DNA of 64,000 nucleotides from Streptomyces parvus (GTDB lineage: Bacteria; Actinomycetota; Actinomycetes; Streptomycetales; Streptomycetaceae). The stretch covers positions 2,170,001-2,234,000 of the forward strand of contig NZ_CP135079.1 in assembly GCF_032121415.1 (NCBI RefSeq), in the 5' to 3' direction. The position numbers and the translations under genes were made by a program. This document shows positions 45,356 through 54,087 of this stretch, piece after piece. The notes beneath the pieces are model-generated. The model was not told the DNA's origin. It searched no databases and was given only the letters and a program-made list of their open reading frames with translations. Every line of letters starts with the position of its first letter. Positions within the stretch are counted from its first letter, which is position 1.

Positions 45356-45377
45356 TTTGTCCGGACATTCGGACGAA
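45356..45377. promoter_or_regulatory. candidate operator in the iolC/iolE divergent region
   Basis: GTCCG and CGGAC half-sites separated by 6 bases are flanked by TT and AA, making a near-palindromic 22-base element between the two diverging arms, and it contains the internal palindrome TGTCCGGACA. Location next to the -35 box suggests control by an inositol-responsive repressor (LacI/GntR-type IolR), which is not encoded in the window. Confidence 0.5.
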
Positions 45378-45417
45378 CCCTTGACACCCTTCCGCGCGGG
45401 CCAGGAGGCTGGCCGTT

Positions 45418-46344
45418 ATGACCCCCTCCGTCCCCTCCTCGGCCCGCATCCGTATCGGCTCGGCCCCCGACTCCTGGGGTGTGTGGTTCCCCGACGACCC
45501 GCAGCAGGTGCCCTGGCAACGCTTCCTCGACGAGGTGGCCGAGGCCGGCTACGCGTGGATCGAGCTCGGCCCGTACGGCTATCTGCCCACCGATCCGGCG
45601 AGGTTGGCCGACGAGACGCGCGGCCGGGGACTCACGGTCTCCGCCGGAACCGTCTTCACCGGATTGCACCACGGCCCGGACGTCTGGGACCGGACCTGGG
45701 CGCATGTCGCGGACATCGCCGCGCTGACCCGGGCCATGGGCGCCGAACACCTGGTCGTCATCCCCTCCTTCTGGCGCGACGACAAGACGGGCGAGGTGCT
45801 GGAGGACCGCACGCTCACCCCCGCGCAGTGGCGCGATCTGACCGCGCAGACGGAGCGGCTGGGCCGGGAGGTCCGGGAGCGGTTCGGGCTGCGGATCGTG
45901 GTCCACCCGCACGCCGACACCCACATCGACACCGAGGAGAACGTCAACCGCTTCCTCGACGCCACCGATCCGGACCTCGTCTCGCTCTGTCTGGACACCG
46001 GGCACTACGCCTACTGCGGCGGCGACAGCGTCAAGCTCATCGAGACGTACGGGGGGCGCATCGGCTATCTCCATCTCAAGCAGGTCGACCCGGAGATCCT
46101 GGCGGCTGTGGTGGCGGACGAGGTGCCGTTCGGCCCGGCGGTGGCCCGAGGCGTGATGTGCGAGCCGCCCGGCGGGGTCCCCGCCCTGGAACCGGTGCTG
46201 GACGCGGCACGCGCCCTGGACGTCGACCTGTTCGCGATCGTGGAGCAGGACATGTACCCCTGCCCGCCGGACAAGCCGCTCCCCATCGCGCGCCGCACCC
46301 GCGAGTTCCTCCGCTCCTGCGGGCGTCCCGGCTCACCCCTCTGA
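45418..46344 (+). CDS. iolE: myo-inosose dehydratase (IolE-like TIM-barrel)
   Basis: Protein of 308 residues. N-terminal IGSAPDSWGVWFP is the signature of 2-keto-myo-inositol dehydratases; later motifs include VVIPSFWRDDKT, VVHPHADTHIDTEENV (metal-binding His and Glu), LCLDTGHYAYCGG (Asp/His) and GYLHLKQVDPE. It dehydrates 2-keto-myo-inositol to the trihydroxy-dione that iolD opens. AGGAGG lies 9 bases before ATG. It diverges from iolC; iolG (dehydrogenase) and the inositol transporter are absent from the window. Confidence 0.88.
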   Translation: MTPSVPSSARIRIGSAPDSWGVWFPDDPQQVPWQRFLDEVAEAGYAWIELGPYGYLPTDPARLADETRGRGLTVSAGTVFTGLHHGPDVWDRTWAHVADIAALTRAMGAEHLVVIPSFWRDDKTGEVLEDRTLTPAQWRDLTAQTERLGREVRERFGLRIVVHPHADTHIDTEENVNRFLDATDPDLVSLCLDTGHYAYCGGDSVKLIETYGGRIGYLHLKQVDPEILAAVVADEVPFGPAVARGVMCEPPGGVPALEPVLDAARALDVDLFAIVEQDMYPCPPDKPLPIARRTREFLRSCGRPGSPL

Positions 46345-46386
46345 TCCCGGGTGCTCGCTGCTTCGTCCCGGTGCCGCGCTTCATCC

Positions 46387-46450
46387 TTTCTGTCACAGCA
46401 GTAACCGTTTCGGCACACATATCTCCGTTACGCGGGTTTTCTGTCACAGC
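46387..46450. promoter_or_regulatory. pair of 13-base direct repeats upstream of the small HTH gene
   Basis: TTTCTGTCACAGC occurs at 46387-46399 and again at 46438-46450, 51 bases apart, in the ~200-base gap before the 63-residue regulator. The spacing (about five helical turns) suits two sites for one regulator, possibly autoregulation. Confidence 0.4.
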
Positions 46451-46545
46451 CGGTCGACAGCCCCACCCCGCCTGCCGCCCGGGGTCGTTCAACCGAGCAC
46501 AGGCTGAGCGATCGTCGGCTTGGGAAGTGCAGAGAGGTGTCATCG

Positions 46546-46737
46546 ATGACGGACAGAACGCTCTGGTCCTACAAGGACATTGCCGCGCACATCCAGGTCC
46601 AGCCGGACACCGTCCGCTCCTATCGCAAGCACGGCCTCCTGCCCCCGCCCGACCAGGTGAAGAACGGGAAGCCGTACTGGTACGGAGACACCGTCCGCGC
46701 CTGGGTCGCCTCGCGCCCCCGCAACCGGGGGCGCTGA
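46546..46737 (+). CDS. small MerR/excisionase-type HTH DNA-binding protein
   Basis: Protein of 63 residues. ATG 46546 follows GAGAGG with 8-base spacing; a GTG at 46537 would add three residues. The N-terminal LWSYKDIAAHIQVQPDTVRSYRKHGLLPPPDQ is a MerR-like winged HTH (recognition helix VRSYRKHGLL), followed by WYGDTVRAWVASRP, as in phage excisionases and small regulators. Without a dimerisation helix it probably acts as an oligomer or cofactor. It lies alone, convergent on a methyltransferase gene only 7 bases away. Confidence 0.8.
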   Translation: MTDRTLWSYKDIAAHIQVQPDTVRSYRKHGLLPPPDQVKNGKPYWYGDTVRAWVASRPRNRGR

Positions 46738-46744
46738 CGCCCCG

Positions 46745-47500
46745 CTACCGCTGGTCGGCGGGGCTGCGGAAGAGGGCCGTCCAGAGGAACGACTCCCCGA
46801 AGAGCGGGGATTGGGGTGCCTCGTCGTTCATCCGGCGCAGTTCGATCTCCGTCAGCCCGGAGAAGACGCGGCGCAGCTCGTCGTCCGTGTAGGCGAGTCC
46901 GCCGTGCAGGCCGCCCGTCAGGTAGAGCTCGGCGTCCGGCAGTTCGGAGCCCATCCCACCGTGTCCGGCAGCGAAGCAGGTGAGCGCGAAGTGGCCGCCG
47001 GGCGCGAGGCAGCGCTCCAGGAGGGCGAGATAGCTGATCCGGCGGTGGGGCGGCAGATGGTGGAAGCAGCCCGAGTCGTAGATCAGGTCGTAGGGGCCGG
47101 CCAGGGCGGCCCCCTCCGCCGTCAGGGCGAACGCGTCCCCGTGGTGGAACCGGATGGAGCCGGCTCCCGCTTCCTCGGCCCGCTCCCGGGCCCAGGCCAG
47201 CGCCGCCGGGGAGAGGTCGACCGCGTCGACGTCGAAGCCGAGCGCGGCCAGGTGGAGCGCGTTGCGGCCGGGCCCACAGCCGAGTTCGAGCGCGCGCCCC
47301 GGGGCGATCCGCCCTTGGCGGAGGTGGGCGTCGAGGTTCTCGTCGGGCTTGTCCGCGAAGAACGGCACCGGCCGTGAACGGTCCGCGTAGAACTCGTCCC
47401 ACCAGGACGCCCCACCGGCCGTCCACCGGTCCGCCTCCGGGGCGAACAGGCCGTCCATCAAAGCCAATACGTCATCGGTCGTCGATACGTTCCGGTTCAT
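46745..47500 (-). CDS. class I SAM-dependent methyltransferase
   Basis: Protein of 251 residues. Motif I ALELGCGPGRNALHLAALGFDVDAVDLSP, motif post-I FHHGDAF, motif II YDLIYDSGCFHHLPPHR and motif III GGHFALTCFAAG. The PVPFFADKPDENLDAHL preamble and RLGRN-type loop resemble thiopurine/tellurite-type (TehB-like) enzymes. The substrate is unknown. The stop is close to the convergent small HTH gene; the transcripts overlap or abut. Confidence 0.85.
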   Translation of the reverse strand: MNRNVSTTDDVLALMDGLFAPEADRWTAGGASWWDEFYADRSRPVPFFADKPDENLDAHLRQGRIAPGRALELGCGPGRNALHLAALGFDVDAVDLSPAALAWARERAEEAGAGSIRFHHGDAFALTAEGAALAGPYDLIYDSGCFHHLPPHRRISYLALLERCLAPGGHFALTCFAAGHGGMGSELPDAELYLTGGLHGGLAYTDDELRRVFSGLTEIELRRMNDEAPQSPLFGESFLWTALFRSPADQR

Positions 47501-47624
47501 CCGGGCCCCCTTCTCCGTTGAGGAAACTTTAGGCTGGATGAGTATGAAATCCCAGGTCAGCGGCGTTCCACGGATACCACCCGCGGGCCTGTGCAGCCTC
47601 CCTGGCGGGCGGAGGGGCCGGGCC

Positions 47625-47655
47625 CCCGCCCGCCACCCTTCCGGTGGCGGGCGGG
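47625..47655. terminator. hairpin terminator of the MMPL gene
   Basis: A 13-base GC stem (CCCGCCCGCCACC with its complement) with 5-base loop lies ~75 bases past the MMPL stop in a ~230-base gap that has no other feature. Confidence 0.7.
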
Positions 47656-47728
47656 CCCCTCCTGCCGCGTCCGGAGGGCATTCCCGGCCTCCCCGAGGGC
47701 CCTTTCCGGACGACTTTCTCCGGGGATC

Positions 47729-50089
47729 TCAGCGTCGCGCCGGTTCGCCGACATCCCTGCTCGTGCCCGGCATCTCCTCGTTCTCCGCTGTCGGTTCGGG
47801 GGCTTCCGGCCCGCCCCGGCCGCCCGGGTCCGGCACAGCGGCGGGGGCGGCGGCCGGGGCGGCCTCCCCTTCGCTCAGGCCGAACCTGCGGTGGAAGGCC
47901 CGCAGGGGCGCGGGGGCCCACCAGGTGGAGCGGCCCATCAGCTTCATCACCGCGGGGACCAGCAGACTGCGCACCACCATGGCGTCCATCAGGACCGCGA
48001 GGGCGATGCCGAGCCCCAGCATCTTGGTGTTGGTGACCCGTGAGGTGCCGATGGCGACCATGACGACCGCGAGGATCACGGCGGCCGCGGTGATCAGCCC
48101 GCCGGTGTGCCGGAGCCCGAAGGTGACGGAGTGCTCGTGGTCGCCGGTGCGGTCGTACTCCTCCTTGATCCGGGATATCAGGAAGACCCCGTAGTCCATG
48201 GAGAGTCCGAAGGCCACGCAGAACATCAGGACGGGCAGCGTCGTCTCGATGTCACCCGTACTGGTGAAGGCGAGCAGTCCGGAGAGATTCCCGTCCTGGA
48301 AGACCCAGACCACCGCTCCGAACATCGCGGTCAGGCTGAGGGCGTTGAGCACGACCGCCTGGAGCGGGATGAGCACGCTGCCGGTGAGCAGGAAGACCAG
48401 GAGCAGCGTCACGACCACGATGATCGCCAGGGCCCAGGGCAGCCGGTCGGCTATGGCGTCCTGGGAGTCGACGAGGACCGCCGCCGTGCCCGTGACCGAG
48501 ATGTCGAGCGAGGAGGCGGCGGACACGGCCCTCAGGTCCCGTACGAGCTGCTGGGTCTCCCCGCCGACGGCTTCGCCCTCCGGCAGCACGCTGTAGTGGG
48601 CGACGGGACCCTCGGTGACCGGTCCTCCGACCCGCAGGACGCCGGGGAGCTGTTCGATCCGGTTCTTGAGATCCACGTGGTCGGCGGTGGAACCCTGTCC
48701 CTCGGCCAGCACCTCCAGGCCGCCGCCGGGGCTGCCGGGGAACCCGTCGCGGAGGTGTTCCTGGACGACCCGGGACTCCGCGGAGGCCGGCAGCTGGCGA
48801 TCGTCCGCCGTGCCGAACTTCACGCCGAGGAACGGCAGTCCGAGGAGCAGGAGCCCGACGGTCGTGACGATGGCGAAGACGGGCGCCCTGCGCATCACCA
48901 GCGCGCCCAGCCACGCCCAGCCCCGGCCGGGAGACGCGTCGGCACCCCCGGCGGCACCCGCCCCGGGGACGCCGGCCCCGGCACCCGCCGGGTCCGCCCC
49001 GGCCGTCGCCGCCTTCTTCCGACGGCGGAGGAGCCGGCGCAGGTCCAGCGAGTTGATCCGGGGGCCGAGCAGCATGAGCGCCGCGGGCAGCAGGATCAGT
49101 GCGGCAGCGGCGGCCAGGAGGACCACGGCTATCCCGGCGTAGGCGAAGGACCGCAGGAAGTACTGCGGGAAGACGAGCATGGCCGACAGGGACACCGCCA
49201 CGGTCAGCGCGGAGAACAGCACCGTACGCCCGGCGGTCCGCAGCGTCGCGCCCACCGCCGTCCGGGTGTCCGCACCTGTCGCCAGCTCCTCGCGGAAGCG
49301 GCGGACGATGAACAGGGCGTAGTCGATGGCGAGTCCGAGGCCGAGGGCCGTGGTGAGGTTCATCGCGAAGACGGAGACGTCGGTGAACTCCGTCAGCCCC
49401 CGCAGCACGGCGTTGGTGCCGAGGATGGCGACGATGCCGACAGCGAGCGGCAGCATCGCGGCGACGGCGCTGCCGAAGACCATGACCAGCAGGACCAGCG
49501 TCACCGGCAGGGCGATCAGCTCGGCCCGCAGCAGATCCTCCTGGATGATCGTCTGCATCTCGTGCTGCACGGCGACGGGCCCGCCGAGGGAGACCGCCAC
49601 CGGCCCCCGCTCCCCCGCGAAGGCCGGGGCTATCCGGTCGAGGGTCTCGCCCGCGGTCTTCTCGTCGCCCCCGATCCGGGCGGCGATGATCGCCTCCTGA
49701 CCGTCCTCGGAACGCAGGGCGGGCGACGCGGTCTCCCAGTAGGACCCGACGCCCGATATCCCCGGCTCGGCCTTCAGCCGCTCCGCCAGACGGGCGGCCT
49801 CGGCGGCCACGGCCGGGTCGTCGACGCCCGCGGAGCCGCTGTCCACCAGCAGGAGCAGATTGGGCTGCGAGGCGGGGAACTCCCGGGCGAGCACCTCCGT
49901 CGCGTAGGTCGACTCGGCGTCGGGGGCCTGCCAGCCGCCGCTGCCCATCCGGTCCGCCACCCCGCTCCCGGCGAACACGGCGAGTGCGGTGATCACCAGC
50001 GCGGCCAGCAGCGCGAGCCGTGGCCGGGCGGTGACGAACCGGGTCCAGCCGCCGACCTGGGGCGGCGCGGAACGGTTGACTTCGGGCAT
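47729..50089 (-). CDS. MMPL/RND-family membrane transporter
   Basis: Protein of 786 residues with about 11-12 membrane helices and two extracytoplasmic loops. N-terminal PRLALLAALVITALAVFAG helix; then a large periplasmic-like loop; the six-helix repeat with GLGLAIDYALFIVRRFREEL and the corresponding SMDYGVFLISRIKEEYD; the FTSTGDIETTLPVLMF region contains the Asp-Tyr proton-relay type residues of MMPL proteins. C-terminal ~60 residues are Ala/Pro/Glu-rich and cytoplasmic. Such proteins export lipids or hydrophobic compounds. The TetR gene is divergent with two palindromes in the intergenic region, so it is probably induced by its substrate. Confidence 0.87.
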   Translation of the reverse strand: MPEVNRSAPPQVGGWTRFVTARPRLALLAALVITALAVFAGSGVADRMGSGGWQAPDAESTYATEVLAREFPASQPNLLLLVDSGSAGVDDPAVAAEAARLAERLKAEPGISGVGSYWETASPALRSEDGQEAIIAARIGGDEKTAGETLDRIAPAFAGERGPVAVSLGGPVAVQHEMQTIIQEDLLRAELIALPVTLVLLVMVFGSAVAAMLPLAVGIVAILGTNAVLRGLTEFTDVSVFAMNLTTALGLGLAIDYALFIVRRFREELATGADTRTAVGATLRTAGRTVLFSALTVAVSLSAMLVFPQYFLRSFAYAGIAVVLLAAAAALILLPAALMLLGPRINSLDLRRLLRRRKKAATAGADPAGAGAGVPGAGAAGGADASPGRGWAWLGALVMRRAPVFAIVTTVGLLLLGLPFLGVKFGTADDRQLPASAESRVVQEHLRDGFPGSPGGGLEVLAEGQGSTADHVDLKNRIEQLPGVLRVGGPVTEGPVAHYSVLPEGEAVGGETQQLVRDLRAVSAASSLDISVTGTAAVLVDSQDAIADRLPWALAIIVVVTLLLVFLLTGSVLIPLQAVVLNALSLTAMFGAVVWVFQDGNLSGLLAFTSTGDIETTLPVLMFCVAFGLSMDYGVFLISRIKEEYDRTGDHEHSVTFGLRHTGGLITAAAVILAVVMVAIGTSRVTNTKMLGLGIALAVLMDAMVVRSLLVPAVMKLMGRSTWWAPAPLRAFHRRFGLSEGEAAPAAAPAAVPDPGGRGGPEAPEPTAENEEMPGTSRDVGEPARR

Positions 50090-50164
50090 GGTGCGGTGTC
50101 CCCTTCACCGAGACCCGGGCAGCGCAGGGCAGCATGGGTCGGTCATTGCCGTTTATCGTGGCAA

Positions 50165-50213
50165 ACACGAGCAGTCGCTCGCGTTTCTTTAGAATGCGAG
50201 CGGCCACTCGTGT
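50165..50213. promoter_or_regulatory. two TetR-type pseudo-palindromic operators
   Basis: Site 1 is ACACGAGC-AGTC-GCTCGCGT (50165-50184) and site 2 ATGCGAGC-GGCC-ACTCGTGT (50194-50213). Both are 20-base imperfect inverted repeats with the same layout (8-4-8) and centres 29 bases apart. Also CAAACACGAG at 50162-50171 is repeated inverted at 50207-50216. Site 2 sits between the -35 and -10 of the MMPL promoter, so occupancy would block it. Confidence 0.7.
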
Positions 50214-50220
50214 TTGTCAA
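50191..50220 (-). promoter_or_regulatory. promoter of the MMPL transporter
   Basis: Minus strand TTGACA (50215-50220) and CATTCT (50191-50196) with an 18-base spacer, about 100 bases before the MMPL ATG. The spacer is TetR site 2. Confidence 0.6.
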
Positions 50221-50247
50221 TCGCGTCATGAGAGCTGGGGATGGACC

Positions 50248-50991
50248 GTGCCGGAGGCCAAAGCCAACAAGACCGCCGCCGAGGCCGCCGTCGAAGCCGC
50301 CACCGAGGCCGCCGGGGACACCGCCGACGAGGCGCCGGGCCCCACCCGCCCCCGCCGGCGGCGCCAGGCCCGCGGCGAGGCCCGGATCGCCCAACTGCTC
50401 CGGGCCGCCGCCGACGTCTTCTGCACCAGCGGCTACACCGCGTCCAGCACCAACGCCATCGCCCGCGAGGCAGGGGTCTCACCCGGCACGCTCTACCAGT
50501 TCTTCCCGAACAAGGAGGCCATCGCCGTCGAGCTCGGCGACCGACTGCTGGACCGCTGGCGGGACACCTACGGCGCCGCCTTCGCCCAGAGCCACACGGA
50601 GCTGCCGCTCGACCGCATGCTGGACGCCGTCCTCGACCCCCTGATCGCCTTCAACTGCGAGAATCCGGCGTTCTTCGTCCTGATGCACGGCTCGGAGATC
50701 CCCGGCCGGATCACCGAGGCGCACGACACGCTGCACGCCACGATGCTGACGCGGGTCGAATCCGTGCTCGCCGACTACCTCCCGGACATGCCCGCCGCCC
50801 AGATCCACCGCACCGCCGAGATGGCCTTCATGGTCTTCAAGGCCGGACTGGACCTGATCATGGCCACCGAGGGCGAGGAGCGCGCGGCCTACATCCAGGA
50901 GCTGAAGACGGTGATGTTCCGCTATCTGGATCCCCTGGTCGGGCACGACGCGTCGTGTCCGGCGACGACGGAGCGCCTTGATACCCCCTAG
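50248..50991 (+). CDS. TetR-family transcriptional regulator
   Basis: Protein of 247 residues from GTG 50248. After an Ala/Glu-rich 40-residue N-terminus comes the TetR HTH: ARIAQLLRAAADVFCTSGYTASSTNAIAREAGVSPGTLYQFFPNKEAIAVEL. The ligand-binding part is helical (AFNCENPAFFVLMHG, TAEMAFMVFKAGLDLIM). It diverges from the MMPL transporter and is expected to repress it, probably also itself. The last codons and stop are embedded in a CsoR-like operator for the downstream copper genes. Confidence 0.88.
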   Translation: MPEAKANKTAAEAAVEAATEAAGDTADEAPGPTRPRRRRQARGEARIAQLLRAAADVFCTSGYTASSTNAIAREAGVSPGTLYQFFPNKEAIAVELGDRLLDRWRDTYGAAFAQSHTELPLDRMLDAVLDPLIAFNCENPAFFVLMHGSEIPGRITEAHDTLHATMLTRVESVLADYLPDMPAAQIHRTAEMAFMVFKAGLDLIMATEGEERAAYIQELKTVMFRYLDPLVGHDASCPATTERLDTP

Positions 50992-50997
50992 GGGTAT
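50981..50997. promoter_or_regulatory. CsoR-type copper operator overlapping the tetR stop
   Basis: ATACCCC-CTA-GGGGTAT is a near-perfect 17-base palindrome matching the known CsoR copper-operator pattern in actinobacteria (TACCCC/GGGGTA arms). It covers the last codons and the TAG stop (50989-50991) of tetR, and is followed by TATAGT, a possible -10. Copper-responsive repression of copZ/copA is the expected role. No csoR gene is in the window. Confidence 0.75.
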
Positions 50998-51088
50998 AGT
51001 ATGGATGAGGCGGGGCGCCACGGGGGCCTCTGCGGTCCCACGCGTCCCGCCGTGCCGCCCGAAACGTGTTCGCGAAGAGGAGAACGTC

Positions 51089-51406
51089 ATGACCGCCGAG
51101 ACCGGCACCACGCCGTCCACCGGTTCCTGCTGCTCGCCCACCGGTTCCTGCCACGACGGCGCGGCCGACGTGCAGATCGAGCAGACCGACTCGGTCACCA
51201 CCGTGTACCAGGTCAAGGGCATGACCTGCGGCCACTGCGAGGGGGCCGTGTCGGAGGAGATCTCCGGGATCGCGGGCGTCACCTCGGTCGCCGCCGTCGC
51301 CTCCACCGGCCTGGTCACCGTGACGTCCAAGGCCCCGCTGGCCGAGGACGCCGTCCGTGCCGCCGTGGACGAGGCCGGTTACGAACTTCTCGGCCCGGCC
51401 GCCTGA
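51089..51406 (+). CDS. copZ: copper chaperone with HMA domain
   Basis: Protein of 105 residues from ATG 51089 behind AAGAGGAG. The N-terminal ~40 residues are Thr/Ser/Cys-rich (CCSPTG, CHDG), then an HMA domain: [20 protein letters not shown] with the Cu(I)-binding GMTCGHC, and [11 protein letters not shown] at the end. CopZ delivers Cu(I) to CopA. The extra Cys pair upstream of the HMA domain is unusual for a minimal 70-residue CopZ. It is read from the CsoR-regulated promoter, ~90 bases after it. Confidence 0.88.
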   Translation: MTAETGTTPSTGSCCSPTGSCHDGAADVQIEQTDSVTTVYQVKGMTCGHCEGAVSEEISGIAGVTSVAAVASTGLVTVTSKAPLAEDAVRAAVDEAGYELLGPAA

Positions 51407-51507
51407 GAGCCGGCGCTCCGCCGCACCACCCGTCCGCCGTCGGGCCGGCCGCACCAGCCGATACTGGTGGGGTACGGCCCGATCTGCGTTTTCCAGGAGT
51501 TCCGGAC

Positions 51508-54087
51508 ATGGCCAGCACAGCAGCAGCCGACTTCCCGGCCGCCGACGCCTCCGAGGCCGAGCTCATGATCGGCGGGATGACCTGCGCCTCGTGCGCCGCC
51601 CGCGTCGAGAAGAAGCTCAACCGGATGGACGGCGTCACCGCCACGGTGAACTACGCGACCGAGAAGGCCCGCGTCACCTTCGGGGAGGGGCTGAAGCTGG
51701 GGGATCTCGTCGCCACGGTCGAGAAGACCGGCTACACGGCCCGCCCCGTCGCCCGGCCGGCACGGAGGACGGCATCGGCGGGACCCGATGCCGCCACCTC
51801 CGCGCCCCCGCCCCCGGCGACTCCCCCGAGCCCGGACCCGGGCCCGCCTTCGGCAAGGTCCACGGACACGGACCCCGACCTGTCTCCCCCGGCAACGCCC
51901 CCGGACACGGATCCGGCACCGGCCTCTCCCGCGACGCCCGGCACCGCCCCTGCTCCGTCCCCCGGCACGGCTCCGGCCGCTCCCCCTGAAGCCGCCCAGG
52001 AGGCCGCCCGGAACTCCGCGCCGGAGTCCACGTCGGAATCCGTATCGGAATCCGTGTCGGAGTCCGCGTCGGAATCCATCCCCGACTCCATCGCCCGGGA
52101 CGGCGAAGCGGAGCAGGAGGCATCCCTCGCCGCGCTCCGGCAGCGGCTCGTCGTCTCCGCCGTGCTCGCCACCCCCGTCGTCCTGCTCGCCATGGTCCCG
52201 GCGCTCCAGTTCGACTTCTGGCAGTGGCTGAGCCTCACCCTCGCCGCACCCGTCGTCGTCTGGGGCGGCCTGCCCTTCCACCGGGCCGCCTGGACGAACG
52301 CGAAGCACGGCGCGGCGACGATGGACACGCTGGTCTCGCTCGGCACGCTCGCCGCGTTCGGCTGGTCGGTGTGGGCCCTGTTCCTCGGCGACGCGGGCTT
52401 GCCCGGCATGCGCCACGGCTTCGACCTCACCGTCGCGCGCGCCGACGCCACCTCGACGATCTACCTGGAGGTGGCGGCCGGTGTCATCACGTTCATCCTG
52501 CTGGGCCGCTACCTGGAAGCCCGTGCGAAGCGGAAGTCCGGTGCTGCGCTGCGGGCGCTGATGCACCTGGGCGCGAGGGACGTCGCCGTGCTCAGAGGAG
52601 GCCGGGAGGTACGTGTCCCGGCGAGCACGCTCGTCGTGGGCGACCGTTTCGTCGTCCGTCCCGGGGAGAAGATCGCGACGGACGGGACAGTGGTCGAGGG
52701 CTCCTCGGCCGTGGACGCCTCGATGCTCACGGGCGAGTCCGTGCCCGTGGAGGTCACCGCCGGCGACACCGTCACCGGCGCCACCCTCAACGCCGGCGGA
52801 CGCCTCGTCGTCGAAGCCACCCGCGTCGGCGGCGACACCCAACTCGCCCGCATGGCCGAACTCGTCCAGGACGCCCAGAACGGCAAAGCCTCCGCCCAAC
52901 GCCTCGCCGACCGCATCTCCGCCGTCTTCGTCCCCATCGTCATCACCCTCGCCCTCGCCACCCTCGGCTACTGGCTCGGCAACGGCGCCGGACTCACCGC
53001 CGCCTTCACCGCAGCCGTCGCCGTCCTCATCATCGCCTGCCCCTGCGCCCTCGGCCTCGCCACCCCCACCGCCCTCATGGTCGGCACCGGACGCGGAGCC
53101 CAACTCGGCATCCTCATCAAAGGCCCCGAAGTCCTGGAGACCACCCGCCGCGTCGACACCATCGTCCTCGACAAGACCGGCACCGTCACCACCGGACGCA
53201 TGACCCTCCAGACCACCCACACCACCCACACCACCGACACCACCGAAGCACTCCGGATCGCCGGAGCCCTGGAGAACGCCTCCGAACACCCCATCGCCCA
53301 AGCCCTCGCCACCGCCGCCACCACCGCCACCGGCCCCCTCCCCACCCCCGAGGACTTCACCAACATCCCCGGCCTCGGCGTCCAGGGCACCGTCGAGGGC
53401 CACACCGTCCTCGTCGGGCGGCCCCGCCTCCTCGCCGACGCCGGCATTCCCCTTCCGCCGGCGTTGTCACGGGCCCTGGAGGAGGACGAGGCGCACGGGC
53501 GCACGGTGGTCGCCGTGGCCTGGGACGGGGAGGCCCGGGGCGTGTTCGGCGTGGCGGACGCGGTCAAGGACAGCAGCGCGGCCGCCGTGGCCGAGCTGCG
53601 CGCCCTGGGGCTGGAGCCCATCCTGCTGACCGGCGACAACCGGGCGGTGGCGGAGGCCGTCGCGCGTGAGGTGGGCATCGACACGGTCCACGCGGAGGTG
53701 CTCCCCGAGGACAAGGTGAACGTCGTCAAGCGCCTTCAGGCCGAGGGAAGGGTCGTCGCCATGGTCGGCGACGGGGTCAACGACGCCGCCGCGCTGGCCA
53801 CGGCATCCCTGGGACTGGCGATGGGCACTGGGACGGATGCGGCGATCGAAGCGAGCGACCTCACACTGGTTCGTGGAGATCTCAAGGTGACAGCTGACGC
53901 AATCCGCCTTTCCAGGCGTACGCTGGCCACCATCAGGGGCAACCTCTTCTGGGCCTTCGGGTACAACGTTGCGGCCTTGCCCCTGGCTGCGAGTGGCCTG
54001 CTCAACCCTATGATCGCGGGAGCCGCCATGGCGTTTTCGTCCGTGTTCGTCGTCACGAACAGCCTCCGGTTGCGTGCCTTCACGTAA
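51508..54087 (+). CDS. copA: copper-exporting P1B-type ATPase
   Basis: Protein of 859 residues from ATG 51508. An N-terminal HMA domain (GMTCASC at 23-29) is followed by a ~120-residue Pro/Ala/Thr/Ser linker with a SESVSE-type repeat, then the transport core: membrane helices, the actuator motif TGES, the membrane Cu site CPC in [14 protein letters not shown], the phosphorylation site DKTGT, HP motif (SEHPIA), and GDGVND. All P1B-1 hallmarks are present for Cu(I) export. Codon use changes abruptly in about 52745-53450, where third positions are nearly all C. It lies ~100 bases after copZ. Confidence 0.92.
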   Translation: MASTAAADFPAADASEAELMIGGMTCASCAARVEKKLNRMDGVTATVNYATEKARVTFGEGLKLGDLVATVEKTGYTARPVARPARRTASAGPDAATSAPPPPATPPSPDPGPPSARSTDTDPDLSPPATPPDTDPAPASPATPGTAPAPSPGTAPAAPPEAAQEAARNSAPESTSESVSESVSESASESIPDSIARDGEAEQEASLAALRQRLVVSAVLATPVVLLAMVPALQFDFWQWLSLTLAAPVVVWGGLPFHRAAWTNAKHGAATMDTLVSLGTLAAFGWSVWALFLGDAGLPGMRHGFDLTVARADATSTIYLEVAAGVITFILLGRYLEARAKRKSGAALRALMHLGARDVAVLRGGREVRVPASTLVVGDRFVVRPGEKIATDGTVVEGSSAVDASMLTGESVPVEVTAGDTVTGATLNAGGRLVVEATRVGGDTQLARMAELVQDAQNGKASAQRLADRISAVFVPIVITLALATLGYWLGNGAGLTAAFTAAVAVLIIACPCALGLATPTALMVGTGRGAQLGILIKGPEVLETTRRVDTIVLDKTGTVTTGRMTLQTTHTTHTTDTTEALRIAGALENASEHPIAQALATAATTATGPLPTPEDFTNIPGLGVQGTVEGHTVLVGRPRLLADAGIPLPPALSRALEEDEAHGRTVVAVAWDGEARGVFGVADAVKDSSAAAVAELRALGLEPILLTGDNRAVAEAVAREVGIDTVHAEVLPEDKVNVVKRLQAEGRVVAMVGDGVNDAAALATASLGLAMGTGTDAAIEASDLTLVRGDLKVTADAIRLSRRTLATIRGNLFWAFGYNVAALPLAASGLLNPMIAGAAMAFSSVFVVTNSLRLRAFT

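Noticed and set aside
45381..45417. Promoter for iolE from the plus-strand TTGACA at 45381
   Set aside because: The expected -10 position is occupied by the GGAGG ribosome site and shows no TAnnnT; therefore it is not listed.
52224..53669. Second plus-strand frame inside copA
   Set aside because: It is an Arg/His/Pro-rich shadow of copA caused by the C-ending codons; no coding signature.
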